A stretch of 34,946 bases of DNA from assembly GCA_051891195.1 (NCBI GenBank), contig JBJFEZ010000047.1, positions 1 to 34,946 of the forward strand. The letters run 5' to 3'. Below are positions 1-7,580 of the stretch, piece after piece. The DNA comes from CAG-273 sp051891195. GTDB lineage: Bacteria; Bacillota; Clostridia; TANB77; CAG-508. The position numbers and the translations under genes are program-made. The number at the start of each line of letters is the position of its first letter. The first letter of the stretch is position 1. Under the pieces are notes generated by a model, which ran no database searches, was not told the DNA's origin, and saw only the letters and a list, made by a program, of their open reading frames with translations.

Positions 1-399
1 ATAACTCAACCAAATGCAGCAATAGCTGCAAAAGCAATGTACCCATATTCAAGTACTGCAAAATATTATAGTGATTTAATAAATAGTTATGCATGGGATA
101 CAGCAATAATATTTATAGAAGCCTATTCAGATTCAACTTATGCAACAAAAAAAGGAACTGATATAAATACTAGTATAGCTAAAGCAGGAGCAAATAAAGA
201 TAAAGAATGTAATATACAAGATATAGCAGGAAATGTTTTAGAATGGACAACAGAAACCTCTACGGATTCCAGCTATCCTTGTGGTTACAGAGGAGGTGCC
301 TACCATAACAGCAGCCGCACGACTCTAGGTAGGTACTACCACGGGACTTCAAACAACGGCTGCGCCATTTCGTTCAGGTGCTCACTTTGTGTAAAGTAA
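1..399 (+). CDS. 3' part of a formylglycine-enzyme/C-type-lectin-like protein, probable DGR target
   Basis: The reading frame is open to the left edge, so only the last 132 residues are present. The tail has the end pattern of the FGE-sulfatase (SUMF1) fold: an IAGNVLEWT segment (about residues 75-83), then a RYRGG-like CGYRGGA, a polar variable stretch, and an SFRC end. In this family, GNVxEW, RGG and (G/S)FR are the usual C-terminal landmarks, and it is a common scaffold for DGR variable proteins. Base use changes sharply inside the gene. Before about position 255 almost no codon ends in C; after it about 20 of 48 do, and nearly all are NNC codons reachable from AAC by changing adenines. 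A ligand-binding, diversified surface or phage-like protein is inferred. The N-terminus, any signal peptide and the reverse transcriptase are not in the window. Confidence 0.75.
   Translation: MTQPNAAIAAKAMYPYSSTAKYYSDLINSYAWDTAIIFIEAYSDSTYATKKGTDINTSIAKAGANKDKECNIQDIAGNVLEWTTETSTDSSYPCGYRGGAYHNSSRTTLGRYYHGTSNNGCAISFRCSLCVK
256..399 (+). other. Candidate DGR variable region (VR) at the 3' end of the gene
   Basis: This stretch is much richer in G and C than the gene around it. It is packed with NNC codons (TAC, CAC, AGC, CGC, GGC, TGC, GCC, AAC, TTC), which is what adenine-specific mutagenesis of AAC codons in a template repeat produces. The final part, from about 367 to the stop, has the position expected of the initiation-of-mutagenic-homing segment, and an inverted repeat lies about 20 bp beyond the stop. 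The template repeat and reverse transcriptase are not visible here, so the assignment rests on codon pattern and protein fold. Confidence 0.65.
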
Positions 400-419
400 A
401 ACTGAAACCTGTAGACAAG

Positions 420-470
420 AAAACTATACAAAATTCTCAAGTAAAAATGAGTAAATTTGTATAGTTTTTT
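420..470 (+). terminator. Rho-independent terminator after the DGR-target gene
   Basis: AAACTATACAAA pairs with TTTGTATAGTTT (12 bp), with further TCTCA/TGAG pairing inside, and the stem runs into TTTTTT at about 465-470. Position and shape also fit the hairpin/cruciform that stimulates retrohoming just downstream of some DGR variable regions, so it may serve both roles. Confidence 0.75.
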
Positions 471-487
471 GCAACAAATGAAGTATT

Positions 488-619
488 ATGTTTTATTTAA
501 TTGGTGTATTTATGAATTTTGAAAAAATATTCCAGTTTATTCTTGCTATTTTGTGTACTTTATTGTATTATATAATAAGTGAAAAAATAGAAGTAGAAAT
601 AAAAGGAAGGGGCAAATAA
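488..619 (+). CDS. Possible 43-aa single-helix membrane peptide
   Basis: A short open frame starts at ATG 488, or at the in-frame ATG 512, and ends at TAA 617-619, four bases before the next start. The product has one hydrophobic segment (roughly FQFILAILCTLLYYII) followed by a charged tail (EKIEVEIKGRGK), a plausible small tail-in membrane peptide. Its last codons contain the Shine-Dalgarno AAGGAAGGGG of the gene at 624, so translation of the two could be coupled. The ribosome site in front of 488 is weak, and nothing identifies a family. It could equally be untranslated leader. Confidence 0.35.
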   Translation: MFYLIGVFMNFEKIFQFILAILCTLLYYIISEKIEVEIKGRGK

Positions 620-623
620 TTTA

Positions 624-1031
624 ATGAAGAAATTAGTCGCAATTTTATTTATTTTTTTAATTATATTTGGAACAGTTATGGTATATGCAACAAACGAATC
701 AAATAACACAATATCTTCAGAAACAGTGACTACTAACTTAGTAGAATTAAAAGATAAAGCTTTAAAATCTTTAGAGGATTATCAAGTAGCATATGGAAAT
801 AATACTTATGGATTGGCTGCATATATGTTAAATATTGTTAGAATTTATAGTATACCTTTTGGATTTGTTGGAATTGTATTTGCAGCAATTTACCGTTATG
901 TTATAGGTATTAGAAAACTAGATGTTCAAGACAAAGGATTTGGCGTACTAGTTGCTATTATTACAGTAATGGTAATTTGCCAAGTATTGCCATTAATTTT
1001 TGCAATTGTTGTAAAAGGTTGGAGGGGTTAA
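624..1031 (+). CDS. Small secreted/membrane protein with signal peptide and two helices, VirB2/TrbC-like layout
   Basis: 135 residues. The first 22 form a clear signal peptide (MKKLVAILFIFLIIFGTVMVYA). A polar Asn/Thr/Ser-rich stretch follows, then two hydrophobic segments at about 63-90 and 105-130 separated by a short charged loop (GIRKLDVQDKG). Signal peptide plus two helices is the layout of TrbC/VirB2 pilin-like subunits and related small membrane proteins, but I see no diagnostic residues, so the function is unassigned. A strong AAGGAAGGGG lies 11 bases before the start. The gene ends six bases before the ParA-like gene, whose Shine-Dalgarno GGAGGGG lies inside its last codons, so the two are co-transcribed and probably translationally coupled. 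Confidence 0.7.
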   Translation: MKKLVAILFIFLIIFGTVMVYATNESNNTISSETVTTNLVELKDKALKSLEDYQVAYGNNTYGLAAYMLNIVRIYSIPFGFVGIVFAAIYRYVIGIRKLDVQDKGFGVLVAIITVMVICQVLPLIFAIVVKGWRG

Positions 1032-1036
1032 AACTA

Positions 1037-3439
1037 ATGAAGGTATTATTTGCAGTTAATAATGAAAGCATTTCTGAGTCAATTATGAAAAAATATCAAC
1101 AACAGTATAAAGAAATTATATCAGCTAAAAATGTGTATTATTTTAATGCAATTATTAAAGAATTACAAAAAGATAAAACTTACGATAGAATAGTAGTAAG
1201 TGAAGACTTACAACCATTTTCAAATAATAACTATGACTCTATAGACAGGTTTATTTTTGAAAAAATGGACAATATTAGTGACGAAGCAACAGATGAAGAC
1301 GGAAATGATATTCCTATTATTTTGATTTGTGCTGATAGAAGAGCAAAATCAGACTCTTTATTAGTAAAATTATTTGGTATAGGAGTATATAACGCCCTTA
1401 TTGAAAAAGATAGAAGTATAACAGAAGTATGTGAACTTTTAAATCATCCACGTACTAAAAAAGAAGCAAAAATATACTACAGAATAGACTCTGATGATGT
1501 TGACTACAAATCAGAAAGTGAAGAAAGCGTTAGTGAAGAAGACATTCAGAATATTTTAAATTATTATAAAAAATTAGGAAAAAATGAAGACAGATATGTA
1601 GAAACATTTGACCATATCTCTACACAATACTCTGATGCTCAATTAAAACTAATAGCAAAATTTTTGCCATTAAATGTTAAAGCTGTTTTAGAAGCAAACT
1701 GTCCTAAATATCAAGAAATTGTTTCTTTTGCTCCAGTTAAAAAAAGAGTTACACCAGAAGAATCACCATACAACAACTATGCAAAAAATAAAAAAGTAAA
1801 TAAACCTGTACAAAAAGAAGACAATATAAAATTAGACATAATTGAAAAAAACTTAAATAAAAGCAGAATGACAGAACCAGTTATTATACCATCAACAATT
1901 AATACCAAACAAGTTAAAAAAATAGAACCTGAACAAATACAATCTATTGACGATTTCTTTGAGGATGATAAAAACGCCGAATCAGCAATAGAAAATAGCT
2001 ATAAACAAGAACAGCCTATACAAAATATAGAATCTGAACAAAAAGAAGCCGTAGAAGAACAAACTAGAAGAAGAGGCAGACCAAGAAAAAATTTAGGAGA
2101 GCCAGTTATGCAACAAGAACCAACAGTAAAAAGAGGAAGAGGCAGACCTAAAAAACAAAGCGCTGAAGATGTGCAGCAAGTACAACAAACTCAATCAGAA
2201 GAAAATGACGAATTAGTAAATTTATTTGGATTAGTAGATGAAGAAGAAACAACAAACAAAACAAATCTTGTAGAAGATAATGATGTAGTTGCACCAAAAA
2301 AAGTAGAAAGTAATATGATTTTACCAGGTTTAGATGACGACTTTTTTGAACAGGAAACTACTTTAGAAGAAAAAGTACATCCAACAGTTAAACCAGATGA
2401 TAATTACAGTAAAAAAGTTAATGCTTATAACAATTATAATAACTATAATGAAAATAAATATACTGAACCAACTACTCAAGAAAATATCTTTGCAGCACAA
2501 CAAAGAGAAGAACCAAAACAAGTAGAAAGCAAAAATAGATATTACTATTCAACAGGAACAGACTTAACAAGCAGTTTAACAAAAGACAAAAAAATAGTTG
2601 CATTTATAGGAACTTCTAAAAATGGAACATCATTCTTAGTAAATAATGTAGCAGAAATACTTTCTACACAAGGCATTAATACAGCTATATTAGATTTAAC
2701 AAAAAATAAAAATTCATATTATATATATACAGAAAATGAAGAAAGTTTAAGAAAAATAGCAACATCTTCATTTGAAAATTTAAAAATGGGAGAAGCCAAA
2801 GGGATACAAGTTCATAAAAACTTAACTGTATATACTAGTCTTCCGGGAGAAATTTCAAATGCAGATGACTATCAAAATATTTTAGAAACATTGGTTAAAA
2901 ACCATTCATTAGTGCTTTTGGATTGTGACTTTAATACTAATTATGGATATTTTAAAGAGGCTCAAGAATTATACTTAGTACAAAGTTACGATGTATTAAC
3001 AATACAACCACTTACAGCATTTTTAAGAGAACTAAAAGCTAAAAACTTATTAGATCCTATAAAAATTAGAGTAGTTATAAACAAAGCTCTAAGAATGAGA
3101 AGTGTATCAGAAAAAACTATTATAGGCGGAATGGCATTTTACAATGATCCATCAATGTCATATATGACAGAACTATTTGATAAAGATTCTGTACAATATT
3201 GCGTAATTCCATTTGACGAGCAATCTTATTCAAATTACTTAGAAGGATTAATTAATTGTAAAATCACATTAAATGGTTATACTAGAGAATTTATGAATGC
3301 ACTTAATAAACTAGGGAATATGGTATATCCTTTAATTAATAGTACAACATATACAAGTAATAATTATGGTAACTATAGCAGTAACAATTTTTCAAATAAA
3401 ATAAATAGTACTTTAAATAAAATGAAAAATAATCATTAG
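1037..3439 (+). CDS. CpaE/TadZ-like protein: receiver-like N-terminus, two AT-hooks, degenerate ParA/MinD ATPase domain
   Basis: 800 residues from the ATG at 1037, chosen because GGAGGGG precedes it; the frame is open further upstream without a ribosome site. Residues 1-150 look like a receiver-type alpha/beta domain (MKVLFAVNN; PIILICADRRA). A long acidic, Gln/Glu-rich linker follows and carries two AT-hook motifs, RRRGRPRK (344-351) and KRGRGRPKK (365-373). Residues about 518-770 resemble a MinD/ParA fold: a beta strand then GTSKNGTS (525-532) where a Walker A would lie, VLLDCDFN as a Walker-B-like strand, and a late VVINKA strand. The usual KGGxGKT lysines are not conserved, so ATP hydrolysis is doubtful. 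Receiver plus ParA is the architecture of pilus-localisation CpaE/TadZ proteins. DNA binding through the AT-hooks is inference. Confidence 0.6.
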   Translation: MKVLFAVNNESISESIMKKYQQQYKEIISAKNVYYFNAIIKELQKDKTYDRIVVSEDLQPFSNNNYDSIDRFIFEKMDNISDEATDEDGNDIPIILICADRRAKSDSLLVKLFGIGVYNALIEKDRSITEVCELLNHPRTKKEAKIYYRIDSDDVDYKSESEESVSEEDIQNILNYYKKLGKNEDRYVETFDHISTQYSDAQLKLIAKFLPLNVKAVLEANCPKYQEIVSFAPVKKRVTPEESPYNNYAKNKKVNKPVQKEDNIKLDIIEKNLNKSRMTEPVIIPSTINTKQVKKIEPEQIQSIDDFFEDDKNAESAIENSYKQEQPIQNIESEQKEAVEEQTRRRGRPRKNLGEPVMQQEPTVKRGRGRPKKQSAEDVQQVQQTQSEENDELVNLFGLVDEEETTNKTNLVEDNDVVAPKKVESNMILPGLDDDFFEQETTLEEKVHPTVKPDDNYSKKVNAYNNYNNYNENKYTEPTTQENIFAAQQREEPKQVESKNRYYYSTGTDLTSSLTKDKKIVAFIGTSKNGTSFLVNNVAEILSTQGINTAILDLTKNKNSYYIYTENEESLRKIATSSFENLKMGEAKGIQVHKNLTVYTSLPGEISNADDYQNILETLVKNHSLVLLDCDFNTNYGYFKEAQELYLVQSYDVLTIQPLTAFLRELKAKNLLDPIKIRVVINKALRMRSVSEKTIIGGMAFYNDPSMSYMTELFDKDSVQYCVIPFDEQSYSNYLEGLINCKITLNGYTREFMNALNKLGNMVYPLINSTTYTSNNYGNYSSNNFSNKINSTLNKMKNNH

Positions 3440-3463
3440 AATTGCAAGAAAAGGGGTGTTTTT

Positions 3464-4555
3464 TTGATAGCATTAATAATAATATTAGTAGCAATGATTG
3501 TAGCTTTACTAGTTTATAATATGTCAATAAATAAAAAAATACAAAGTTTTAATAATTTAAATCAAAAGATAACAAACCTAAATGTATTGCAAGATTTTAT
3601 GAATACAATTAGTGAACTAAGCTCTATAGATGAAAAAATTAAAAAAATTAACAATATTTTAATTGAAAGATATAATATAAGATATTCTACAATAGTTGTA
3701 TATAATGGAACAGAATATATAGTAAAAGCTTCAAATGTAGACGAAAAACACTGGGATGCATTAAGAAATTTACAAAATGAAGATATATTTAAAGACAGCA
3801 TTAGTACAGCAACCCCAAAATATATTACTGTAGAAAAAGAGGGTGAAAGGCTACCATATCAAAAAATGGAATTTGGTAGAGCTAAATCAGCAATATTTTT
3901 CCCTATTTATATAGAAAATGTATATATTGGATATTGGATAATAGAAGGCAGCAAACCACACGAATTTGACAGTATTGATACTACTATACTAGAAGTAGTA
4001 AAAAATAACATAGTATCTGTATTACAAACTGTAGAAAACCAACAAATAATAGAAAATATTGTTAGAGATGATGAATTTAGTGGCTTAAAATCAGCAGAAT
4101 ACTTATATGGTGAAGGAAAAAAGATTATTAACAGATATACTACATCTACAATATGTTTATTTAAAATTACAAATTTAGAAGCAATAAATGAAAAATTTGG
4201 TAGAAAAATTGGAAATCAAATAATAACTGCAGTGGCCGAAGAAATTAAACAAAATTTATCAAATGAATATATTTTTGTTAGATATATGGGACCTAAATTT
4301 GCTATAGCATTTTCAGGAATAGACACAGATGCAGTTGTTAGCTTTATGCAAGATATAAAACAAAAAGTAGAACAAATAAAAATAGAAAAAGAAACGTCTG
4401 ATAATAATGATAAAAAAGTAGTATTTGCATCACCAAAATTTAATGTAGTAGTATCTACTTATTATAAAGGAACTGCGTTAGATGGTCTAACAAAAAAACT
4501 AGAAGAATATTTAGATAGCGCAAGCAAAGAAGAAAACACTATCAATTATTTATAA
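3464..4555 (+). CDS. Membrane-anchored GAF plus degenerate GGDEF protein
   Basis: 363 residues from a TTG start, preceded by AAGGGGTG seven bases upstream. Residues 2-18 are one transmembrane helix, followed by a short coiled stretch (to about 50). Residues about 45-195 fit a GAF domain (IEKYNIRYSTIVVYNG-like core; AIFFPIYIENVYIGYWIIEG). Residues about 205-345 follow the GGDEF fold: an ITNLEAINEKFGRKIGNQII segment and RYMGPKFAIAFSG, where the catalytic signature GGDEF is MGPKF (275-279). Loss of the Asp/Glu metal ligands means it should not make cyclic-di-GMP; a sensory or scaffold role is more likely. It lies between the ParA-like gene and ireB in a tight same-strand row, 13 bases before ireB. 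Confidence 0.7.
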   Translation: MIALIIILVAMIVALLVYNMSINKKIQSFNNLNQKITNLNVLQDFMNTISELSSIDEKIKKINNILIERYNIRYSTIVVYNGTEYIVKASNVDEKHWDALRNLQNEDIFKDSISTATPKYITVEKEGERLPYQKMEFGRAKSAIFFPIYIENVYIGYWIIEGSKPHEFDSIDTTILEVVKNNIVSVLQTVENQQIIENIVRDDEFSGLKSAEYLYGEGKKIINRYTTSTICLFKITNLEAINEKFGRKIGNQIITAVAEEIKQNLSNEYIFVRYMGPKFAIAFSGIDTDAVVSFMQDIKQKVEQIKIEKETSDNNDKKVVFASPKFNVVVSTYYKGTALDGLTKKLEEYLDSASKEENTINYL

Positions 4556-4568
4556 AGGAGGAATCATT

Positions 4569-4823
4569 ATGATATCTGATGAAACCGTTAGTTTTAAGGT
4601 AGAGAAAGACAAAAGTATAAAAGCAAAAGAAATTTTAAAGCAAGTATATGAAGCTTTAGAAGAAAAGGGATATAACCCTATAAATCAAATAGTGGGATAT
4701 ATCTTATCAGGAGATCCAACATATATTACTAGTCATAAAGATGCAAGAAATTTAATTAGAAGAGTAGAAAGAGATGAACTATTAGAAAAAATGGTAAAAT
4801 ATTATATTGGATTGGAAGATTAA
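4569..4823 (+). CDS. ireB: IreB family regulatory phosphoprotein (DUF965)
   Basis: 84 residues, the usual length. The protein has the family hallmarks: an N-terminal DETVSF with phosphorylatable threonine, KEILKQVYEALEEKGYNPINQIVGYILSGDPTYITSHKDARNLIRR, then an acidic tail. In Enterococcus the orthologue is a substrate of the PASTA kinase IreK and dampens cephalosporin resistance. AAAGGAGGAATC lies just before the ATG. Its place immediately upstream of ruvX is the conserved Firmicutes order, although alaS, often the gene before ireB, is replaced here by the GAF/ParA-like genes. Confidence 0.93.
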   Translation: MISDETVSFKVEKDKSIKAKEILKQVYEALEEKGYNPINQIVGYILSGDPTYITSHKDARNLIRRVERDELLEKMVKYYIGLED

Positions 4824-4827
4824 TATA

Positions 4828-5250
4828 ATGCGAAAATTAGGAATTGACTATGGAGATAGTAGAGTTGGACTAGCAATAACAGATGCACTTGGAATTACAG
4901 CCCAAGGTTTGGAAACTGTGCAACATAATGGAAATGATAAAATAGTATTAAAATTTTTAGAACAAGTTTTAGAAAAATATGATGTTGACACATTTGTTAT
5001 TGGCATGCCAATTAATATGGATGGAAGTAAAACACAAAGAGTAGAAGTAACAGAAAAATTTATTCACAAACTAAAATGCAAATTTCCTAAAATTCTAATA
5101 GAAACTATAGATGAAAGACTAACAACAGTAGCAGCCTATAAAACTATGAACTATTTAAACATAAATAAAAACAAAAAAAAGCAAATTGTGGACACTATTT
5201 CTGCTGTATATATTCTTGAAACATATATAAAAAAGCAAGAAAATAGCTAG
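4828..5250 (+). CDS. ruvX: RuvX/YqgF-type nuclease, pre-16S rRNA processing
   Basis: 140 residues from ATG 4828; an in-frame TTG seven codons earlier is unlikely because it lies inside ireB and would add residues before the conserved start. RNase H-like fold with the expected motifs: LGIDYGDSRVGLAITD at the N-terminus (first catalytic Asp), FVIGMPINMDGS in the middle, ETIDERLTT (catalytic Glu/Asp) and DTISAVYILETY near the end. The family was first called a putative Holliday junction resolvase; in E. coli YqgF processes the 5' end of 16S rRNA. The start is five bases after the ireB stop codon and GGAAG sits within the end of ireB. Confidence 0.93.
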   Translation: MRKLGIDYGDSRVGLAITDALGITAQGLETVQHNGNDKIVLKFLEQVLEKYDVDTFVIGMPINMDGSKTQRVEVTEKFIHKLKCKFPKILIETIDERLTTVAAYKTMNYLNINKNKKKQIVDTISAVYILETYIKKQENS

Positions 5251-5343
5251 TATATATTTTAAACAAATGCAAATAATAAAAATAGATATTAACATTGTAG
5301 TAATACAATTATTTATATAAAAACTGAAAGGAGAAAATTTAAA

Positions 5344-5670
5344 ATGAGTGAAGATTTAAATAAAGAAGTTGAAGAATTAAATGAGGGAGAAGAATTAGAC
5401 AACATATTAGTTCTTAATGACGAAGAAGGAAACGAAGTAGAATTTGAATTTTTAGATTTAATTGAATATGAAGGAGAAGAATATGTAGTTCTTTTACCAG
5501 TAGAATCAGAAGAATCAGAAGAAGCTGGAGAAGTAGTTATTCTTAAATTAGAAGATTCAGAATCAGAAGAAGAAGAATCTTACGTTAGTGTTGAAGATGA
5601 AGAAACTCTTAATAAAGTATTTGAAATATTCAAAGAAAAATTTGAAGATGAATTCAATTTTGTAGACTAA
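5344..5670 (+). CDS. DUF1292 (YrzB-like) acidic protein
   Basis: 108 residues, highly acidic (long Glu/Asp/Ser runs such as ESEESEEAGE). The DUF1292 core EGNEVEFEFLDLIEYEGEEYVVLLPV is present, with a conserved alternation of beta strands, and a C-terminal VDEIFKEKFEDEF-like helix. It is cytoplasmic and of unknown function. In Firmicutes it often follows ireB and ruvX, as here. GAAAGGAG is seven bases before the ATG. The 93-bp spacer after ruvX contains no clear terminator, so it may still be part of the same transcript. Confidence 0.85.
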   Translation: MSEDLNKEVEELNEGEELDNILVLNDEEGNEVEFEFLDLIEYEGEEYVVLLPVESEESEEAGEVVILKLEDSESEEEESYVSVEDEETLNKVFEIFKEKFEDEFNFVD

Positions 5671-5689
5671 TAACATATAATGCAATGAA

Positions 5690-5880
5690 AAAGAAAAAGT
5701 ATAAAAGCTTGAGCAAAAGAGAGTTGGAAAAGGTGAGAGCCAACCTTAAGCAATATATGGGGAGCTTTGGAGCATAATAAATAAAGTGGACTAAATTTAA
5801 ATTTAGTCAAATAGGGTGGAACCGCGGAAAAATAAAATTTCGTCCCTAGCTATAAAGGCTAGAGACGAATTTTTTGTATA
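5690..5880 (+). promoter_or_regulatory. Glycine T-box leader of glyS
   Basis: The conserved T-box AGGGTGGAACCGCGG is at 5813-5827. A perfect stem III palindrome (GACTAAATTT/AAATTTAGTC) lies just before it. The terminator is at about 5836-5876: TTCGTC-CTAGC pairs with GGCTAG-GACGAA, followed by TTTTTT. The terminator's 5' strand CGTCCCT can instead pair with the AGGG of the T-box to form the antiterminator. The UGGA in the bulge is complementary to a UCCA tRNA 3' end, the usual end of tRNA-Gly, which fits the downstream gene. Stem I spans about 5700-5775; a GGA at 5769-5771 is a candidate specifier but I cannot fold it with certainty. Uncharged tRNA-Gly should prevent termination. Confidence 0.92.
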
Positions 5881-5904
5881 TAATATTTAAAGGAGGAATA
5901 ACTT

Positions 5905-7290
5905 ATGTCAGACTTAACAATGGAAAAATTAGTAGCTTTATGCAAATCAAGAGGATATGTTTATCCAGGTTCAGAAATTTATGGAGGTTTAGCAAATTCT
6001 TGGGATTATGGCCCTTTAGGAGTAGAATTTAAAAACAACATAAAAAAAGCGTGGATGAAAAAATTTGTTCAAGAAAGTAAATATAATGTAGGACTAGATG
6101 CAGCAATTTTAATGAACCCTAAAACTTGGGTGGCATCAGGACACGTAGGAGGTTTTAGTGATCCACTAATAGATTGTAAAGAATGTAAAACAAGACATAG
6201 AGCAGATAAGTTAATAGAAGAATGGGTACATAACAATGGAAAAGAAATAGTTGCAGATGGTATGACAGATGAAGAAATGATAAATTTTATTAAAGAAAAT
6301 CATATTGCTTGCCCTAAATGTGGTAAAGAAGATTTTACTTCTATTAGAAAATTTAACTTAATGTATAAAACTTTTCAAGGTGTAACAGAAGATAGTAGTT
6401 CAGAAATATATTTAAGACCAGAAACAGCACAAGGAATATTTGTAAACTTTAAAAATGTATTACGTACTACTAGAAGAAAATTACCTTTAGGAATAGGTCA
6501 AGTTGGTAAATCTTTTAGAAATGAAATTACACCAGGAAACTTTATTTTTAGAATACGTGAATTTGAACAAATGGAATTAGAATTTTTCTGCAAGCCAGGA
6601 ACAGATATGGAGTGGTTTGAATATTGGAGAGCTTTTTGTAGAGATTGGCTATTAAACTTAGGAATGAAAGAAGAAAATCTTAGACTAAGAGACCATAGCC
6701 TAGAAGAATTATGTTTTTATAGTAAAGGAACAACAGATATTGAATTTTTATTCCCATTTGGCTGGGGAGAATTATGGGGAATTGCAGACAGAACAGACTA
6801 TGACTTAAAACAACATATGCAATATTCTGGAGAAGACTTTAGCTATTTAGACCAAGAAACAGGAGAAAAATTTGTACCATATTGTATTGAACCATCTCTT
6901 GGATGTGACCGTGTAGCGCTAGCATTTTTATGCAATGGCTATGAGGAAGAAAAAATAGCAGAAGATGATACTAGAATAGTATTACATTTACACCCAGCTT
7001 TAGCACCATACAAAGTAGCGGTACTTCCGTTGTCTAAAAAGCTAAGTGACAAGGCAGAAGAAGTATATGCAAAACTATCTAAAAACTTTATGTGTGACTA
7101 TGATGAAGCAGGAAGTATAGGAAAACGTTATAGAAGAGAAGATGAAATAGGAACACCTTACTGTGTTACTATTGACTTTGATACTTTAGAAGATAATTGT
7201 GTAACAGTACGTGACAGAGATACAATGGAACAAGTAAGAATAAAAATAGATGAACTAGAAAACTATATAAAAGAAAAAATAGAGTTTTAA
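5905..7290 (+). CDS. glyS: Glycyl-tRNA synthetase, class II, single-chain type
   Basis: 461 residues, the usual length of the alpha2 (eukaryote/archaea-like) bacterial GlyRS; the gene name glyQS is also used for this type. It charges tRNA-Gly with glycine using ATP. Visible marks: SRGYVYPGSEIYGGLANSWDYGPLG at the N-terminus, a Cys-rich insertion (CKECKTRHRAD; CPKCGKEDF), class II motif 2 around FRNEITPGNFIFRIREFEQMELEFF, motif 3 around CIEPSLGCDRVALAFL, and a C-terminal anticodon-binding domain from about 360. AAAGGAGG precedes the ATG. Expression is controlled by the T-box directly upstream. Confidence 0.96.
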   Translation: MSDLTMEKLVALCKSRGYVYPGSEIYGGLANSWDYGPLGVEFKNNIKKAWMKKFVQESKYNVGLDAAILMNPKTWVASGHVGGFSDPLIDCKECKTRHRADKLIEEWVHNNGKEIVADGMTDEEMINFIKENHIACPKCGKEDFTSIRKFNLMYKTFQGVTEDSSSEIYLRPETAQGIFVNFKNVLRTTRRKLPLGIGQVGKSFRNEITPGNFIFRIREFEQMELEFFCKPGTDMEWFEYWRAFCRDWLLNLGMKEENLRLRDHSLEELCFYSKGTTDIEFLFPFGWGELWGIADRTDYDLKQHMQYSGEDFSYLDQETGEKFVPYCIEPSLGCDRVALAFLCNGYEEEKIAEDDTRIVLHLHPALAPYKVAVLPLSKKLSDKAEEVYAKLSKNFMCDYDEAGSIGKRYRREDEIGTPYCVTIDFDTLEDNCVTVRDRDTMEQVRIKIDELENYIKEKIEF

Positions 7291-7457
7291 TGTTATTTAT
7301 GTTTTTTGAGGGCACCTTTTTATCGCTCCAACCCCCAACTGTGAAGAAACCGCAATCGGATTGCTATTACAAAAATAATTTGATATTCGTGCAATCCTTC
7401 AGCGGTTTCTACCTTGTCGGTCCACACGAAACCACGCTCTAAAAAAGTATTATATTA
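7288..7457 (+). repeat. Long imperfect palindrome A, from the glyS stop to the S10 promoter region
   Basis: Both halves fold onto each other. The outer arm starts at the glyS TAA (TAATGTTAT against ATTATATTA), then TTTTTTGAG against CTCTAAAAAA, and the inner AGAAACCGC-nnnn-GGATTGC against GCAATCC-nnnn-GCGGTTTCT is perfect apart from a 4-nt internal loop. The loop is about 28 nt. It probably also acts as the glyS transcription end, but there is no classical T-tract. It shares design (arm starting at a stop codon, fixed internal mismatches) with the palindromes further on, but its core is different in sequence, so family membership is tentative. Confidence 0.7.
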
Positions 7458-7546
7458 CTAGCGCTACAATTAGTGTTTTTTATATTACGTCAAGTGAAAA
7501 GTTAAATAGATTTACAAAAAAAATATGGTAAATATAGAAAAAATGG

Positions 7547-7575
7547 TTGACTTTATACAATAACCGTTGTATAAT
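7547..7575 (+). promoter_or_regulatory. Sigma-A promoter of the ribosomal superoperon
   Basis: TTGACT (7547-7552) and TATAAT (7570-7575) are separated by exactly 17 bp, with transcription expected to start near 7582. This is the best vegetative promoter in the window and lies about 260 bp before rpsJ, leaving a long leader. Confidence 0.9.
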
Positions 7576-7580
7576 AATAA

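Noticed and set aside
1..620. DGR reverse transcriptase or template repeat within the window
   Set aside because: No reverse transcriptase motifs or A-rich near-copy of 256-399 was seen anywhere in the window; they would have to lie outside.
4807..4827. Upstream TTG start for ruvX
   Set aside because: It would overlap ireB by 17 bases and add seven non-conserved residues before the conserved MRKLGIDYG.
5650..5682. Promoter with TATAAT at 5677 for the T-box transcript
   Set aside because: The -10 is good but I find no acceptable -35 at 16-18 bp, so I do not list it as a feature.
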